Of a DNA stretch of 64,000 bases, positions 22,421-30,748 are shown piece by piece. The translations under genes were made by a program, and so were the position numbers. A model generated the notes under the pieces. The model made no database searches. It saw only the letters and a program-made list of their open reading frames with translations, and was not told the DNA's origin. Every line of letters starts with the position of its first letter. Within the stretch, counting starts at the first letter, position 1. Source of the stretch: Thermoanaerobacterales bacterium. Its GTDB lineage: Bacteria > Bacillota > Thermosediminibacteria > Thermosediminibacterales > Tepidanaerobacteraceae. The stretch lies in NCBI GenBank assembly GCA_012840135.1, contig DUMA01000032.1:62001-126000 (forward strand), in the 5' to 3' direction.

Positions 22421-22687
22421 TTATTCTTCTCCGAATTTGCTCTCAATGAGTTCGATGAGTTTTGCCACAGCTTCTTTTTCATCGTCTCCCTGGGCTGAAA
22501 GGGTGATCTCGGTGCCCTGGCTTACTGCAAGAGACATGACACCCATTATGCTTTTGGCATTTACCTTTTTCCCATCTTTCTCGATAAAAATCTCGGATTT
22601 AAATTTGTTGGCGGTTTGTACGAATAAAGCTGCGGGTCTTGCGTGTAAACCTGTTTTGTTTTTGACTGTAACTTTTTGTTCAAACAT
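22421..22687 (-). CDS. ptsH: HPr-family phosphocarrier protein
   Basis: An 88-residue HPr fold protein. The active-site histidine is present at position 15 (TGLHARPAA) and the regulatory serine at position 46 (AKSIMGVMSL). In bacilli the gene after whiA is usually crh, which lacks His15; here both sites are kept, so the protein can in principle carry PTS phosphate as well as act as a CcpA co-regulator after Ser46 phosphorylation. The ATG overlaps the whiA stop and has GGAGAAG upstream. The ptsH symbol is by similarity; a regulatory-only role is possible. Confidence 0.85.
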   Translation of the reverse strand: MFEQKVTVKNKTGLHARPAALFVQTANKFKSEIFIEKDGKKVNAKSIMGVMSLAVSQGTEITLSAQGDDEKEAVAKLIELIESKFGEE

Positions 22688-23645
22688 GATTTTCTTCTCC
22701 TTTCATTGACTGTAAATTTTCTACAATACTTTCTATTCTTTTTAATCTATAACTGATACCGGACTTACCTAAAACTGGACTTGTCATCTGGCCCAGTTCT
22801 TTAAGGCTCAGGTCCGGATATTCAAGCCTTAATTCCGCCACCTGCTTTAAATTTGCAGGCAAATCATCAAAAAGATTATGCTGCTTTAGAAAATTTATGC
22901 ATTCAATCTGACGCACAGCGGCGTCTATGGTTTTGTTTAAATTTGCAGTTTCACAGTTTACCATGCGGTTTACGCTGTTTCTCATTTCCTTTATTACTCT
23001 TATTTCTTCAAATTTGAGCAGGCTGTCACTAGCTCCCATTATCCCGAGCAAATCCGCTATGTTGTTGCCATCCTTCAAATATACCATGTGGTTGTTCTTT
23101 CTTTCCATAACTTTCGAATTCAATCCGAAACTGTTTATGAGCCTGGAAAGCGCACCGGCCTGCCATTTGCCGGTGGTAACAAATTCCATATGGTATGGTC
23201 CCTTAGGGTCGCTAATTGACCCGCTTCCCAGGAAAGCTCCCCGCAGATATGCCCGCCTGCAGCAGCGTTTTTTGACAATTTTTGGATTTACAGAGTCTTT
23301 AAACCTGACTCTATCTTCATCATTGCTCAGTATGCCCAGCTCTTTAAGCAAATTCCGGGATTCCTCCAGATTTACGGATACTACATACAGGCTGTGGTTT
23401 TTTAAAAAATTGTTCTTTCTGATGACTACCTCCACAGGAGATTTTACATGCTTTTTGAGCAGTTTAAATGCTTTCCTGGCAGTAGAGGCATGTTCCGTTT
23501 GAATCTGAAGCATTGCTTTGCCCGTTCCGCCCGCAATCTTTATGCTTCCTGCCATGCGAATAAGAGAGGCCAGCTCTGCTTTCTGGCAACATGTATTTGA
23601 AGCGATCCGGGCAAGCTCCTCCTTCACTTCATACGAAAAGGACAT
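22680..23645 (-). CDS. whiA: WhiA-type DNA-binding regulator
   Basis: A 321-residue protein with an N-terminal LAGLIDADG-derived domain (degenerate catalytic residues; RRAYLRGAFLGSGSI region) and a C-terminal helix-turn-helix (YPDLSLKELGQM...GKSGISYRLKRIE). WhiA regulates sporulation septation in actinobacteria and affects division and chromosome segregation in Bacillus. The ATG at 23645 is preceded by AGGTGG and starts at the conserved SFSYEVKEELAR; a second in-frame ATG seven codons upstream lacks a ribosome site. Normally adjacent to yvcK, it is here separated from it by about 350 bases containing a repeat element. Confidence 0.93.
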   Translation of the reverse strand: MSFSYEVKEELARIASNTCCQKAELASLIRMAGSIKIAGGTGKAMLQIQTEHASTARKAFKLLKKHVKSPVEVVIRKNNFLKNHSLYVVSVNLEESRNLLKELGILSNDEDRVRFKDSVNPKIVKKRCCRRAYLRGAFLGSGSISDPKGPYHMEFVTTGKWQAGALSRLINSFGLNSKVMERKNNHMVYLKDGNNIADLLGIMGASDSLLKFEEIRVIKEMRNSVNRMVNCETANLNKTIDAAVRQIECINFLKQHNLFDDLPANLKQVAELRLEYPDLSLKELGQMTSPVLGKSGISYRLKRIESIVENLQSMKGEENHV

Positions 23646-23769
23646 AATGCCACCTGCCTTAGACATAAATGTTTATTCTACAAAAAAATAAAAATACCTT
23701 CTGCTAAAAAGGAAAAATATTTTTTCTTTATTTATCTTTGATATTGGTAAAAACTCCGTCGTTTGTGGC

Positions 23770-23963
23770 TTGTGACAGTCAATGGCACCGTAGAGTGAAG
23801 CCAAAGACATTTTTAAGCTCGAAACGAGCGAAGCATGGGCGGCATGCATGGATGCATGACGGCCGGCATTGAAGCAGGACGCCGAATTGCCGGCGCAACC
23901 CTGCAAGCGAAGGAGCGAGCTTTAGAACGTCTGGCTGAACGGTCAGGTGCCAGTCCGTCACAA
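23770..23963. repeat. 194-bp terminal-inverted-repeat element (MITE-like)
   Basis: The element begins TTGTGACAGTCAATGGCACC and ends GGTGCCAGTCCGTCACAA; these arms are imperfect inverted repeats. The inside has smaller palindromes (GCTCGAAACGAGC, GCATGCATGGATGCATG, GCCGGCATT...GCCGGC) and no convincing coding frame. A partial copy (about 80 bp) is at 57143 and one terminus is at 4434. It sits between yvcK and whiA in an operon that is otherwise tightly packed. No target-site duplication was clear. Confidence 0.7.
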
Positions 23964-23991
23964 ACACTTAAAACGACTTTTTATACTCAAA

Positions 23992-24933
23992 TCATCTTTT
24001 TATTATTTTCATAATAACTCTTGCCAATTTCTCAGGGCTATGGCGGACCACATCAGTATAATTCAAAATATCCGCCTCTATAACATTATAACCTATTTCT
24101 TTAATTTTTTCACTATCGCAAATTACAGGTTCAGCTCCATCAGCCAGATATCTGCATAGCAATTTTTCCGGCACTTTTCCCGAATTGATAACCACGTATT
24201 CCAAAAGGTTGCGGCAGGAGTGTTCAATGACCGCGCTGACATGGTCGTATGCGGTGTAACCTGTAGTTTCCCCGGGCTGAGTCATTATATTTACCACATA
24301 TATCTTTTTTGCGCGGGAATGTGAAATGCTTTTTACAATGTCCTTTACGAGTAAATTGGGAATCACACTGGTATATAGGCTCCCGGGGCCCAGTATGATA
24401 GCATCGGCTTTTTCCACCGCTTCCAGTGCTTCTTCCATGGGTCTTGCATCTTCCGGCTTTATTTTGATGCGCCTTATCTCTCGCCTGGCCCGAGGAATGT
24501 TGGATTCCCCGCATACGGTGCTTCCGTCGCGGTATTCGGCTTCCAGAACAACGTCATCCAGGGTGGATGGCAGTACCCTTCCCCTCACCGCCAGCACTTT
24601 GCTGGATTCCTTTATGGCCAGTTCAAAATCTCCCAGCATTTCAGTCATGGCAGCAAGAAATATATTTCCAAAACTGTGTCCTTTGAAAGAACCTGACGCA
24701 AACCTGTATTGAAACAGGTTCTCCATGAGAGGCTCCGTATCGGCAAGAGCCAGCAGGCAGTTTTTTATATCGCCCGGTGGGGGAATCTTTAATTCGTCCC
24801 GGATGATCCCGGAACTCCCGCCGTCATCGGCCACGGTTACGATGGCGGTTATGTTGCAAGTATATTTCTTAAGACCCCTCAGAAGATTCGGAAGACCCGT
24901 ACCTCCACCAATACACACAATTTTAGGATTCAC
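23992..24933 (-). CDS. yvcK: Gluconeogenesis factor YvcK/CofD-family protein
   Basis: A 313-residue CofD-like fold protein ([19 protein letters not shown] at the N-terminus, [16 protein letters not shown], and [15 protein letters not shown]). YvcK is needed for growth on gluconeogenic carbon and for cell shape and cell-wall homeostasis in B. subtilis, binding UDP-sugars; it lacks known catalytic activity there. The likely start is a GTG eight bases after CGGAG, inside the 3' end of rapZ, giving an 11-base overlap. Longer starts (up to 24960) exist without support. Confidence 0.92.
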   Translation of the reverse strand: MNPKIVCIGGGTGLPNLLRGLKKYTCNITAIVTVADDGGSSGIIRDELKIPPPGDIKNCLLALADTEPLMENLFQYRFASGSFKGHSFGNIFLAAMTEMLGDFELAIKESSKVLAVRGRVLPSTLDDVVLEAEYRDGSTVCGESNIPRARREIRRIKIKPEDARPMEEALEAVEKADAIILGPGSLYTSVIPNLLVKDIVKSISHSRAKKIYVVNIMTQPGETTGYTAYDHVSAVIEHSCRNLLEYVVINSGKVPEKLLCRYLADGAEPVICDSEKIKEIGYNVIEADILNYTDVVRHSPEKLARVIMKIIKR

Positions 24934-25810
24934 TTGATTCACTCCGATCTTTATCAACATCTCTGTGGTCTACTATTACTTTATGATGAGCGGTTTTAAG
25001 CTGTGCCGCAAGCTCGTTGGCTATGGCAATAGACCTGTGCCTTCCGCCCGTACAGCCTATGGCTATTACCAGTTGAGATTTGCCTTCTTTAATATAACAC
25101 GGAATAAGAAACTCTATCATATCGTGCAGTTTTTCTAGGAACTTCCTGCTTTCCGGCCATCTCATCACATAATCTCTCACTTCCTGATCTTCGCCTGAAA
25201 GCGGTCGGAGTTCATCCACATAAAAGGGATTCGGTATGAACCTTACATCAAAAACCAGGTCCGCATCAAGAGGTATGCCCTGTTTGAAGCCGAAAGATAC
25301 TATATTTATCAGAAGAGGTTCTTCTCTTCTGGGTTCTATAAAATTTCTGACTATCTCTTCTTTTAATTGTCCCGGAGCCTTATAGGAGGTGTCGATTATG
25401 CAATCAGCTTCTTCCTTTAATTTAGCCATTTTTTTGCGCTCGGAGATTATACCCTCAACAATGCGGCCTTCCGGAGCCAGCGGATGGCGGCGCCGGCTCT
25501 CTTTAAATCGTTTTATCAAGACCTCGTCGGACGCTTCCAGAAATAGAATTTTGTATGAATACCCTGTATCCCTCATGGTTTTTAAGCTTTCAAAAAGATT
25601 GTCAAAAAAATCTCCGCCCCTTATGTCTATGACAAGAGCTATTTTATTTATTCTTTTCCTGCTTTCCCGGCAGAGTTCGGCAAAGGTGGGTATCAAAGCG
25701 GGCGGCAGGTTGTCCACGCAAAAATAGCCGTGGTCTTCAAATACTCTCAATGCAAGGGTGCGTCCGGCACCTGAAAGTCCTGTTATGATGATGAATCTTA
25801 TGTCCTCCAA
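24923..25810 (-). CDS. rapZ: Nucleotide-binding adapter RapZ/YvcJ
   Basis: A 295-residue P-loop protein: Walker [16 protein letters not shown] near residue 10, [12 protein letters not shown], and a C-terminal half with [20 protein letters not shown] and [10 protein letters not shown], the conserved RapZ C-domain. In E. coli RapZ directs RNase E to GlmZ; in Bacillus YvcJ binds GTP and affects competence. The start codon is TTG, with GGAGGTG seven bases upstream. It follows the PHP gene by four bases and overlaps yvcK, so the three are cotranscribed. Confidence 0.93.
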   Translation of the reverse strand: MEDIRFIIITGLSGAGRTLALRVFEDHGYFCVDNLPPALIPTFAELCRESRKRINKIALVIDIRGGDFFDNLFESLKTMRDTGYSYKILFLEASDEVLIKRFKESRRRHPLAPEGRIVEGIISERKKMAKLKEEADCIIDTSYKAPGQLKEEIVRNFIEPRREEPLLINIVSFGFKQGIPLDADLVFDVRFIPNPFYVDELRPLSGEDQEVRDYVMRWPESRKFLEKLHDMIEFLIPCYIKEGKSQLVIAIGCTGGRHRSIAIANELAAQLKTAHHKVIVDHRDVDKDRSESSES

Positions 25811-25814
25811 TTTT

Positions 25815-26555
25815 TCACCTCCTTATCTCTGCAGCGTTTATTATATCATCTTCGGTAAGGCCGGCTTTTTCCGCTATCTCGATTCCCCTTCTCAAATCCC
25901 CCACATCCGCAGGCCGGTGGGCGTCACTGCCTATGGCGAACTTAACACCGTAACTCTTTGCTATTTTCACATATTCCACCGTCATATATCCGTGCCCGGC
26001 ATTTATCTCCAGCGCCGTGCCGCATTTTACCGCAGCCAGCGCAAGAGATGCAGTATCTACGGGCAGGTGCAGACCGGGATGTGTGATGATGGCGATCTTA
26101 TGGTTTTCTATTGCTCTCATCAGAGCAATGGTGTTTTGCCGGAGGACCTTTTCTTTCAGGGATTCCACGTGCCGCTGCAGCATATTTTCCACCAGCAGGT
26201 GGTAACCGTCCCTGAGACTTTCAGTCCACACCATGGGATGAAGTCCTGCCATGACATAATCCAGCTCATTCAGCACCTTTTCGGGAATATCCAGGTCGCC
26301 GTCAAGGCTTATGATATTAGCTTCACAGCCCAATAATATGCTTATGCCGGTGTAAATCCCCTTCAAATGCTCAACCTCATCCCTCATTCTGGCAAAATCA
26401 TCAAGTACAGTGCCAATGCCGATGTTAGCCGGTCCGTGCTCCGATATGCCTATGGCCGACAATCCCTTCTTTACGGCTGCTTCTACATTTTGCCTCACAG
26501 TTCCGGTACCGTGGCTGTATCTGGTGTGCGTATGAAAATCCGCCCATAAATTCAT
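25815..26555 (-). CDS. PHP-family phosphatase/phosphoesterase (YcdX-like)
   Basis: A 246-residue PHP domain protein. Metal-ligand motifs are in order: [12 protein letters not shown] (residues 4-15), SEHGP, GCEAN, HP in [13 protein letters not shown], and the C-terminal [11 protein letters not shown]. This is the three-metal phosphoesterase fold; YcdX-like members act on small phosphorylated compounds. The frame extends 77 codons upstream, but those translate a repeat-containing intergenic segment; the ATG at 26555 has AGGAGGAATCGT. It heads the rapZ-yvcK operon. Confidence 0.88.
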   Translation of the reverse strand: MNLWADFHTHTRYSHGTGTVRQNVEAAVKKGLSAIGISEHGPANIGIGTVLDDFARMRDEVEHLKGIYTGISILLGCEANIISLDGDLDIPEKVLNELDYVMAGLHPMVWTESLRDGYHLLVENMLQRHVESLKEKVLRQNTIALMRAIENHKIAIITHPGLHLPVDTASLALAAVKCGTALEINAGHGYMTVEYVKIAKSYGVKFAIGSDAHRPADVGDLRRGIEIAEKAGLTEDDIINAAEIRR

Positions 26556-26600
26556 ACGATTCCTCCTGAACATGCAAATCCTTCTTAATCCGACTTCCGA

Positions 26601-26715
26601 CATCTGACCTCTGACTTCTGTTATAAGGAGGTGCGTCCCCTTCCCTTTCAATTTGGGGACGTTCCTCCGCCTACCACAGAGGAATACCCTTGAAAAGGAG
26701 GTGCGTCCCCTTTCC
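26601..26715. repeat. Dispersed GGGGAC-type intergenic repeat, copy 1
   Basis: Contains two direct copies of AAGGAGGTGCGTCCCC (26625-26640 and 26695-26710), a GGGGACGTTCC segment in inverted sense between them, and a flanking GACCTCTGACTTCTG stretch. Related pieces in opposite orientation lie at 30569-30721. It looks like a REP/BIME-type palindromic unit; no coding sense. Confidence 0.65.
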
Positions 26716-26837
26716 TTATTATAGTATATATTATACACAAAATCTATTTTTTTGATTTCTTTTTGTTTGTAAGCAGGAATTGACAAAAAAACCGTAGAAT
26801 TTATTTATAAACTGCAATCAGCCTGAGGAGTGATATA

Positions 26838-27908
26838 TTGAAAATTACGAAAATAGAAGCTGTTACCATTGAAGTCCCGATGAAAAAGCCTTTCAGGGTG
26901 GCATATGGGACAACCTCGGTAGCCAGAAATATAATAGTCTATGCCTACGGCGAAAACGGGATGACGGGAATTGGCGGCACCGCCGGTCCCGTAAAGGTCA
27001 CGGGCGACACTCTTGAATCCATAAAATACGTCATAAATGAAGTTCTGGCACCGGCCATTGTCGGATCGGACTCGACGGATATGGAGAAGATAACAGCGGT
27101 AATGGACAGCGTCATAGTAAAAAACACCGCTGCAAAGGCTGCGGTGGATATGGCCCTGTACGACCTGACGGCAAAATCAGCAGGGATACCCCTTTATAAA
27201 CTTCTGGGCGGATATAAAAAAACGCTGGAAACCGACTATACCCTGGGCATCGATGAACCTGAAATCATGGCTTATGAAGCCATGGAACTTAAAGACAAAG
27301 GTTTCAAAACCCTTAAAGTTAAGGTCGGGGAAAATACGGTTAAAGACATTGAACGCATAAAAAACATCCGGAAAGCTGTAGGTTATAACATCAAAATACG
27401 GATCGATGCCAACCAGGGGTGGAAAACCAAGGAAGCTATAAGGACCATCAAAGCCCTTGAAGAATACGATATTGAACTAGTGGAACAGCCGGTTCCTTTC
27501 TGGGATATAGACGGCCTTGCAAAAGTGACCAGGAGCGTTGATGTCCCCATCATGGCCGACGAGGCTTGCCATACCCCCCAGGATGCCCTTATGCTCATTA
27601 AAAGGGAGGCGGTGGACCTCATAAATATTAAGCTCCCCAAGTGCGGCGGGATTTTCAGGGCGCTTCAGATAGCCCACATAGCCGCCAGCGCCGGCATGGA
27701 ATGCATGATAGGATGTATGGTGGAAACGCGTGCCAGCATACTTCCCGCTGTACATCTTGCATGCGGGGTAAAGAATATAACAAGGGCCGATCTGGATTCG
27801 GCCATGTATTTAAAAGAAGATCCGGTAATAGGTGGCGCCACAGTGGAAAACGCCATGTTTACTTTAGGCGACGAGCCCGGCACCGGAGTAAAAACGGTAA
27901 GTATTTAG
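26838..27908 (+). CDS. Enolase-superfamily enzyme, probable dipeptide epimerase or muconate-cycloisomerase-like
   Basis: A 356-residue MLE-subgroup enolase-superfamily member. Signature residues are seen: KxK in TLKVKVGE (catalytic Lys pair, about 160), the metal ligands in IRIDANQGW, VEQPVP and IMADEAC, and the second lysine in INIKLPKCGG. Such enzymes abstract an alpha proton next to a carboxylate; L-Ala-D/L-Glu epimerases, o-succinylbenzoate synthases and cycloisomerases share this. The C-terminal GCMVET with a DLDS segment fits dipeptide epimerases best. TTG start after GAGGAG. First of a three-gene plus-strand operon. Confidence 0.85.
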   Translation: MKITKIEAVTIEVPMKKPFRVAYGTTSVARNIIVYAYGENGMTGIGGTAGPVKVTGDTLESIKYVINEVLAPAIVGSDSTDMEKITAVMDSVIVKNTAAKAAVDMALYDLTAKSAGIPLYKLLGGYKKTLETDYTLGIDEPEIMAYEAMELKDKGFKTLKVKVGENTVKDIERIKNIRKAVGYNIKIRIDANQGWKTKEAIRTIKALEEYDIELVEQPVPFWDIDGLAKVTRSVDVPIMADEACHTPQDALMLIKREAVDLINIKLPKCGGIFRALQIAHIAASAGMECMIGCMVETRASILPAVHLACGVKNITRADLDSAMYLKEDPVIGGATVENAMFTLGDEPGTGVKTVSI

Positions 27909-27931
27909 TATAACAGCCCGGAGGTATCCGC

Positions 27932-28654
27932 ATGATAAACACACTACTTTTTGATCTTGACGGAACATTGCTTCCTGTCGACACTGATGAATTTGTAGGC
28001 AGCTATCTTAAACTTCTTTCATCAAAACTTATGAAGTGGATAGAACCCAGCGATTTTGTAGAAAAGCTCATGTCGTCTACTTATGTTATGATGCATAATC
28101 TAGATCCTTCAAAAATCAATAAGGACGTGTTCTGGGAAGACTTTTCCCCTAAAATGCCCTTCAATAAAAAAGAAGAGTTGTCTCCCATTTTTGACGAGTT
28201 TTATGAAAAGGATTTCCCCACCCTCTCGAGCATCGTAAAGAAAAGCCCTGTATCCGCTAAGATTTTGAATACAGCCCTTAAAAAGGGTTATGACCTGGTA
28301 ATAGCCACGAGCCCTATTTTTCCGGAAAGCGCCATATACGAGCGGTTGAGATGGATAGATGCGCTGGATTTCCCATACAAGCTCGTGACCACCTATGAAA
28401 ACATGCATTTTTCCAAACCTCATGTGGAATACTACAGCGAGATTCTCGAAAGGATTCAAAAAAAGCCCGAAGAGTGCATGATGATAGGCAACGATGTGGA
28501 GGAAGACATGGCAGCCGGCTTGCTTGGAATCAAGACATATCTCGTCACTGACTATTTGATCAACAGGAAAAACCTTGAAATAAAGTGCGATTATACCGGA
28601 TCATTAAGCGACCTTCTTGATTTTGTGGAAAAAATGAAGGAGGTAAAAATATGA
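27932..28654 (+). CDS. HAD-superfamily hydrolase
   Basis: A 240-residue HAD phosphatase: motif I LLFDLDGTLLP at the N-terminus, motif II in VIATSP, motif III lysine in SKPHVEYY, and motif IV MIGNDVEEDMAA, so all catalytic residues are present. The large helical insert after motif I indicates a C1-cap. Substrate unknown. ATG is preceded by GGAGG; the stop overlaps the next gene (ATGA), so it is translationally coupled with the YlbF-family gene. Confidence 0.87.
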   Translation: MINTLLFDLDGTLLPVDTDEFVGSYLKLLSSKLMKWIEPSDFVEKLMSSTYVMMHNLDPSKINKDVFWEDFSPKMPFNKKEELSPIFDEFYEKDFPTLSSIVKKSPVSAKILNTALKKGYDLVIATSPIFPESAIYERLRWIDALDFPYKLVTTYENMHFSKPHVEYYSEILERIQKKPEECMMIGNDVEEDMAAGLLGIKTYLVTDYLINRKNLEIKCDYTGSLSDLLDFVEKMKEVKI

Positions 28655-29001
28655 ACGTGTACGACCTGGCCCATGAACTGGCCAGAGCTTTAAGCCAGTG
28701 TCCCGAATACCGTGAGTTCAGCAGGGCAAAGGAGGAGCTGGAAAAGGACCCTCAGGCAAAAAATATGCTAAAAGATCTGAGGACAAAGCAGCTGGAAGTG
28801 GAAGCCTTAAAACTTTCGGGGAAACCCGTGGATGAAGCTGTAAAAAACCTGGAGAACCTCTACAACATAGTAAGTTATAATTCTTTGTTAAGGCAGTATA
28901 TGGAAGCCGAAGCCCGGTTTGCCGTTTTAATGGCAGACATTCAGAATATAATTGCAAAAGCTGTAGGATTGGATTTTAACCTGGATGAATCAAAAGAGTA
29001 A
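28651..29001 (+). CDS. YlbF/YmcA-family protein
   Basis: A 116-residue, mostly helical protein of the Com_YlbF family (DUF964): heptad-rich segments around YREFSRAKEELEKDPQAKNM and LLRQYMEAEARFAVLMADIQ. In B. subtilis, YlbF, YmcA and YaaT form a complex that modulates RNase Y-dependent mRNA processing and Spo0A activation. Which paralogue this corresponds to is not clear, so no symbol is given. Overlaps the HAD gene and is followed by a terminator. Confidence 0.85.
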   Translation: MNVYDLAHELARALSQCPEYREFSRAKEELEKDPQAKNMLKDLRTKQLEVEALKLSGKPVDEAVKNLENLYNIVSYNSLLRQYMEAEARFAVLMADIQNIIAKAVGLDFNLDESKE

Positions 29002-29015
29002 AAGTACAAAAAATC

Positions 29016-29040
29016 AGCAAGCCCTGGTTCTGGGCTTGCT
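29016..29040 (+). terminator. Terminator after the ylbF-like gene
   Basis: AGCAAGCCC-TGGTTC-TGGGCTTGCT stem-loop followed by a short A/T-rich tail, 15 bases past the stop codon. T-run is weak (TAAAAATTTAATT). Confidence 0.65.
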
Positions 29041-29166
29041 TAAAAATTTAATTAAAAAAAAAGGAGGTAGAAAGCGGTTTGAAATTCAGTGGATGTTTAT
29101 ATATTAGCATGTTTTTATTAAGGTAGTGTTAAAAAAATATTAACTTATTGTTAAAAAAGTAACTTT

Positions 29167-29445
29167 TTACGGTAAATTTATTTCCTTTTCATAATACTTC
29201 AGCTTGTCCCTCAGTTCCCTGATGACCCTGTCGGTATCGTTGTCCGATGCCGCTATAACCGGCTCATCGCCAATAGTGTTTTTGATTCTTACCAGATCCT
29301 CGTTGCTCTGATCGATGACATACGCATCCACATCTCTAAAATCCGCAGTGGTGAGTTCCACCGTCTGGTATCCTTTTTCCCGAAGTGCATCCATTATGTT
29401 ATGCAGAGAATCATCTACCGCAATCAAAAAGCTCATGCAGCCCAT
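29167..29445 (-). CDS. UPF0180 (YkuS-like) protein
   Basis: A 92-residue protein of the UPF0180 family: IAVDDSLHNIMDALREKGYQ at the N-terminus and DVDAYVIDQSN in the middle match the B. subtilis YkuS pattern; the C-terminal helix is longer than usual. Function unknown in any organism I know. ATG follows AGGAGG closely. It lies alone, upstream genes being on the same strand but separated. Confidence 0.7.
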   Translation of the reverse strand: MGCMSFLIAVDDSLHNIMDALREKGYQTVELTTADFRDVDAYVIDQSNEDLVRIKNTIGDEPVIAASDNDTDRVIRELRDKLKYYEKEINLP

Positions 29446-29502
29446 CGTACCTCCTGATATTTTTTTATACTGCCGATTTTATTATCTGCTTTTTCGGCTC
29501 TT

Positions 29503-30474
29503 TTATGCCTTTGTTGCAGGAGCATAATGACTTAATATCTTGCTTACTTCGTCATATATTTCCTGTCTCAAACTCTGAGGTTCCAGCACTTCTGCCTGGC
29601 TTCCGTAGCCCAGAATCCATCTCTTTATTTCCATAAGGCCGCTCACTCTGGCCGAAAACAATATGGTTCCATCCTTTTCTTCAATAATCTTCTGGGTGGG
29701 CAGCCACTGCATTTCCCTCACCAGTCTGGATGCCGGTGGAAAAAAGCGCACCAGCACATCCACTTCTTCTCCCCGAGTAATCTGCCATGAATTTTTAAGG
29801 TATTCCCTCAGCGAAAAACCTTTTTTAATTTTAAAGGATTTCCCGGTTTCATCGATGGATTTTATGCGATCAACCCTGAATATTTTGACTTCTTTTCGCC
29901 AATGGCAAAACGCTATGAGGTACCATGCTCCGCTTTTATAAATCAGATGGTACGGATCAAGGGTCCTCCATTTCACCTCATCCCTGCTCAGGGTATAATA
30001 TTCGACATTAATGCTCTTTTTTTCGGAAATGTTCTTTTCAATGATATAAAACATGTTTTCCCATAACCTGGTCTTCAATGATTCGATTTCATAAGATATG
30101 GAGGAAATTTTTTCCGATGACATGGTAATCTCTTCTTTGGCCAGGGTATTTTTTAATTTGGAAAGGGCAGTTTTAAAGTCCTTTTCAAACATAAAACCGT
30201 TTTTCTTTACAAGTATTTCGCCTGCAAAAAATAATACGGCAATCTCTTCCGGAGTTAATTTGGGGGCTTTAAAATAAAAATCTTTGGAAATGTAAAATCC
30301 CCCGTACCGGCCGGGTTTTGATTCTACAGGAATATTTGCGGTCCTGAGAGATTCTATATCCCTGTATACCGTCTTCAAGTCCGTTTCAAGTATATCCGCC
30401 AGTTCCTGAGCTTTCACAAGACTGCGAGCTTGAAGGTGCATGACGATATCCATCATCCGGGAAAATTTGCTCAT
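29503..30474 (-). CDS. WYL-domain transcriptional regulator
   Basis: A 323-residue YafY/DeoR-like regulator: N-terminal HTH (SLVKAQELADILETDLKTVYRDIESL) followed by a WYL domain (about 145-220: AWYLIAFCHWRKEVKIFRVDRIKSI) and a C-terminal WCX segment. WYL domains bind nucleic-acid or small ligands and often control DNA repair or defence genes; here no defence genes are next to it. ATG with GAAAGGAG upstream. Transcribed away from the methyltransferase gene. Confidence 0.88.
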   Translation of the reverse strand: MSKFSRMMDIVMHLQARSLVKAQELADILETDLKTVYRDIESLRTANIPVESKPGRYGGFYISKDFYFKAPKLTPEEIAVLFFAGEILVKKNGFMFEKDFKTALSKLKNTLAKEEITMSSEKISSISYEIESLKTRLWENMFYIIEKNISEKKSINVEYYTLSRDEVKWRTLDPYHLIYKSGAWYLIAFCHWRKEVKIFRVDRIKSIDETGKSFKIKKGFSLREYLKNSWQITRGEEVDVLVRFFPPASRLVREMQWLPTQKIIEEKDGTILFSARVSGLMEIKRWILGYGSQAEVLEPQSLRQEIYDEVSKILSHYAPATKA

Positions 30475-30568
30475 AAGTCGGCACTCCTTTCATCGTTTTA
30501 AAATTCGCTAAAAAAAGGCAAATTCCTGCAGAAAGTCTGATAAAAAATGGTATAATAGGTTAATAGGT

Positions 30569-30721
30569 AAGGGGACACACCTCCTTTTAGCAGAGGTCAG
30601 AAGTCAGAGGTGAGAGGTCGGATCGTGTTGGATCCGCCGTAATGAAAATCCCTTCTATCTGACCTCCGATTTTCCGATATCCGGCTTCCGCTATATAAGG
30701 GCAGGTGTAGGAACGTCCCCA
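30569..30721. repeat. Dispersed GGGGAC-type intergenic repeat, copy 2
   Basis: AAGGGGACACACCTCCTTTT (30569-30588), then AGAGGTCAGAAGTCAGAGGT, and a terminal GGAACGTCCCC (30710-30720). The modules match the copy at 26601 in inverse orientation. It fills the divergent gap between the WYL regulator and the RlmI-like gene. Confidence 0.6.
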
Positions 30722-30748
30722 TCGAATAATTTTTCCCGGAGGTTTGGC

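Noticed and set aside
23673-23967. Minus-strand frames of 60-77 codons
   Set aside because: They fall in the inverted-repeat element; composition follows its palindromes and there is no ribosome site.
26556-26786. 77-codon N-terminal extension of the PHP gene
   Set aside because: It translates the dispersed intergenic repeat; the PHP motif begins directly after the well-placed ATG at 26555.
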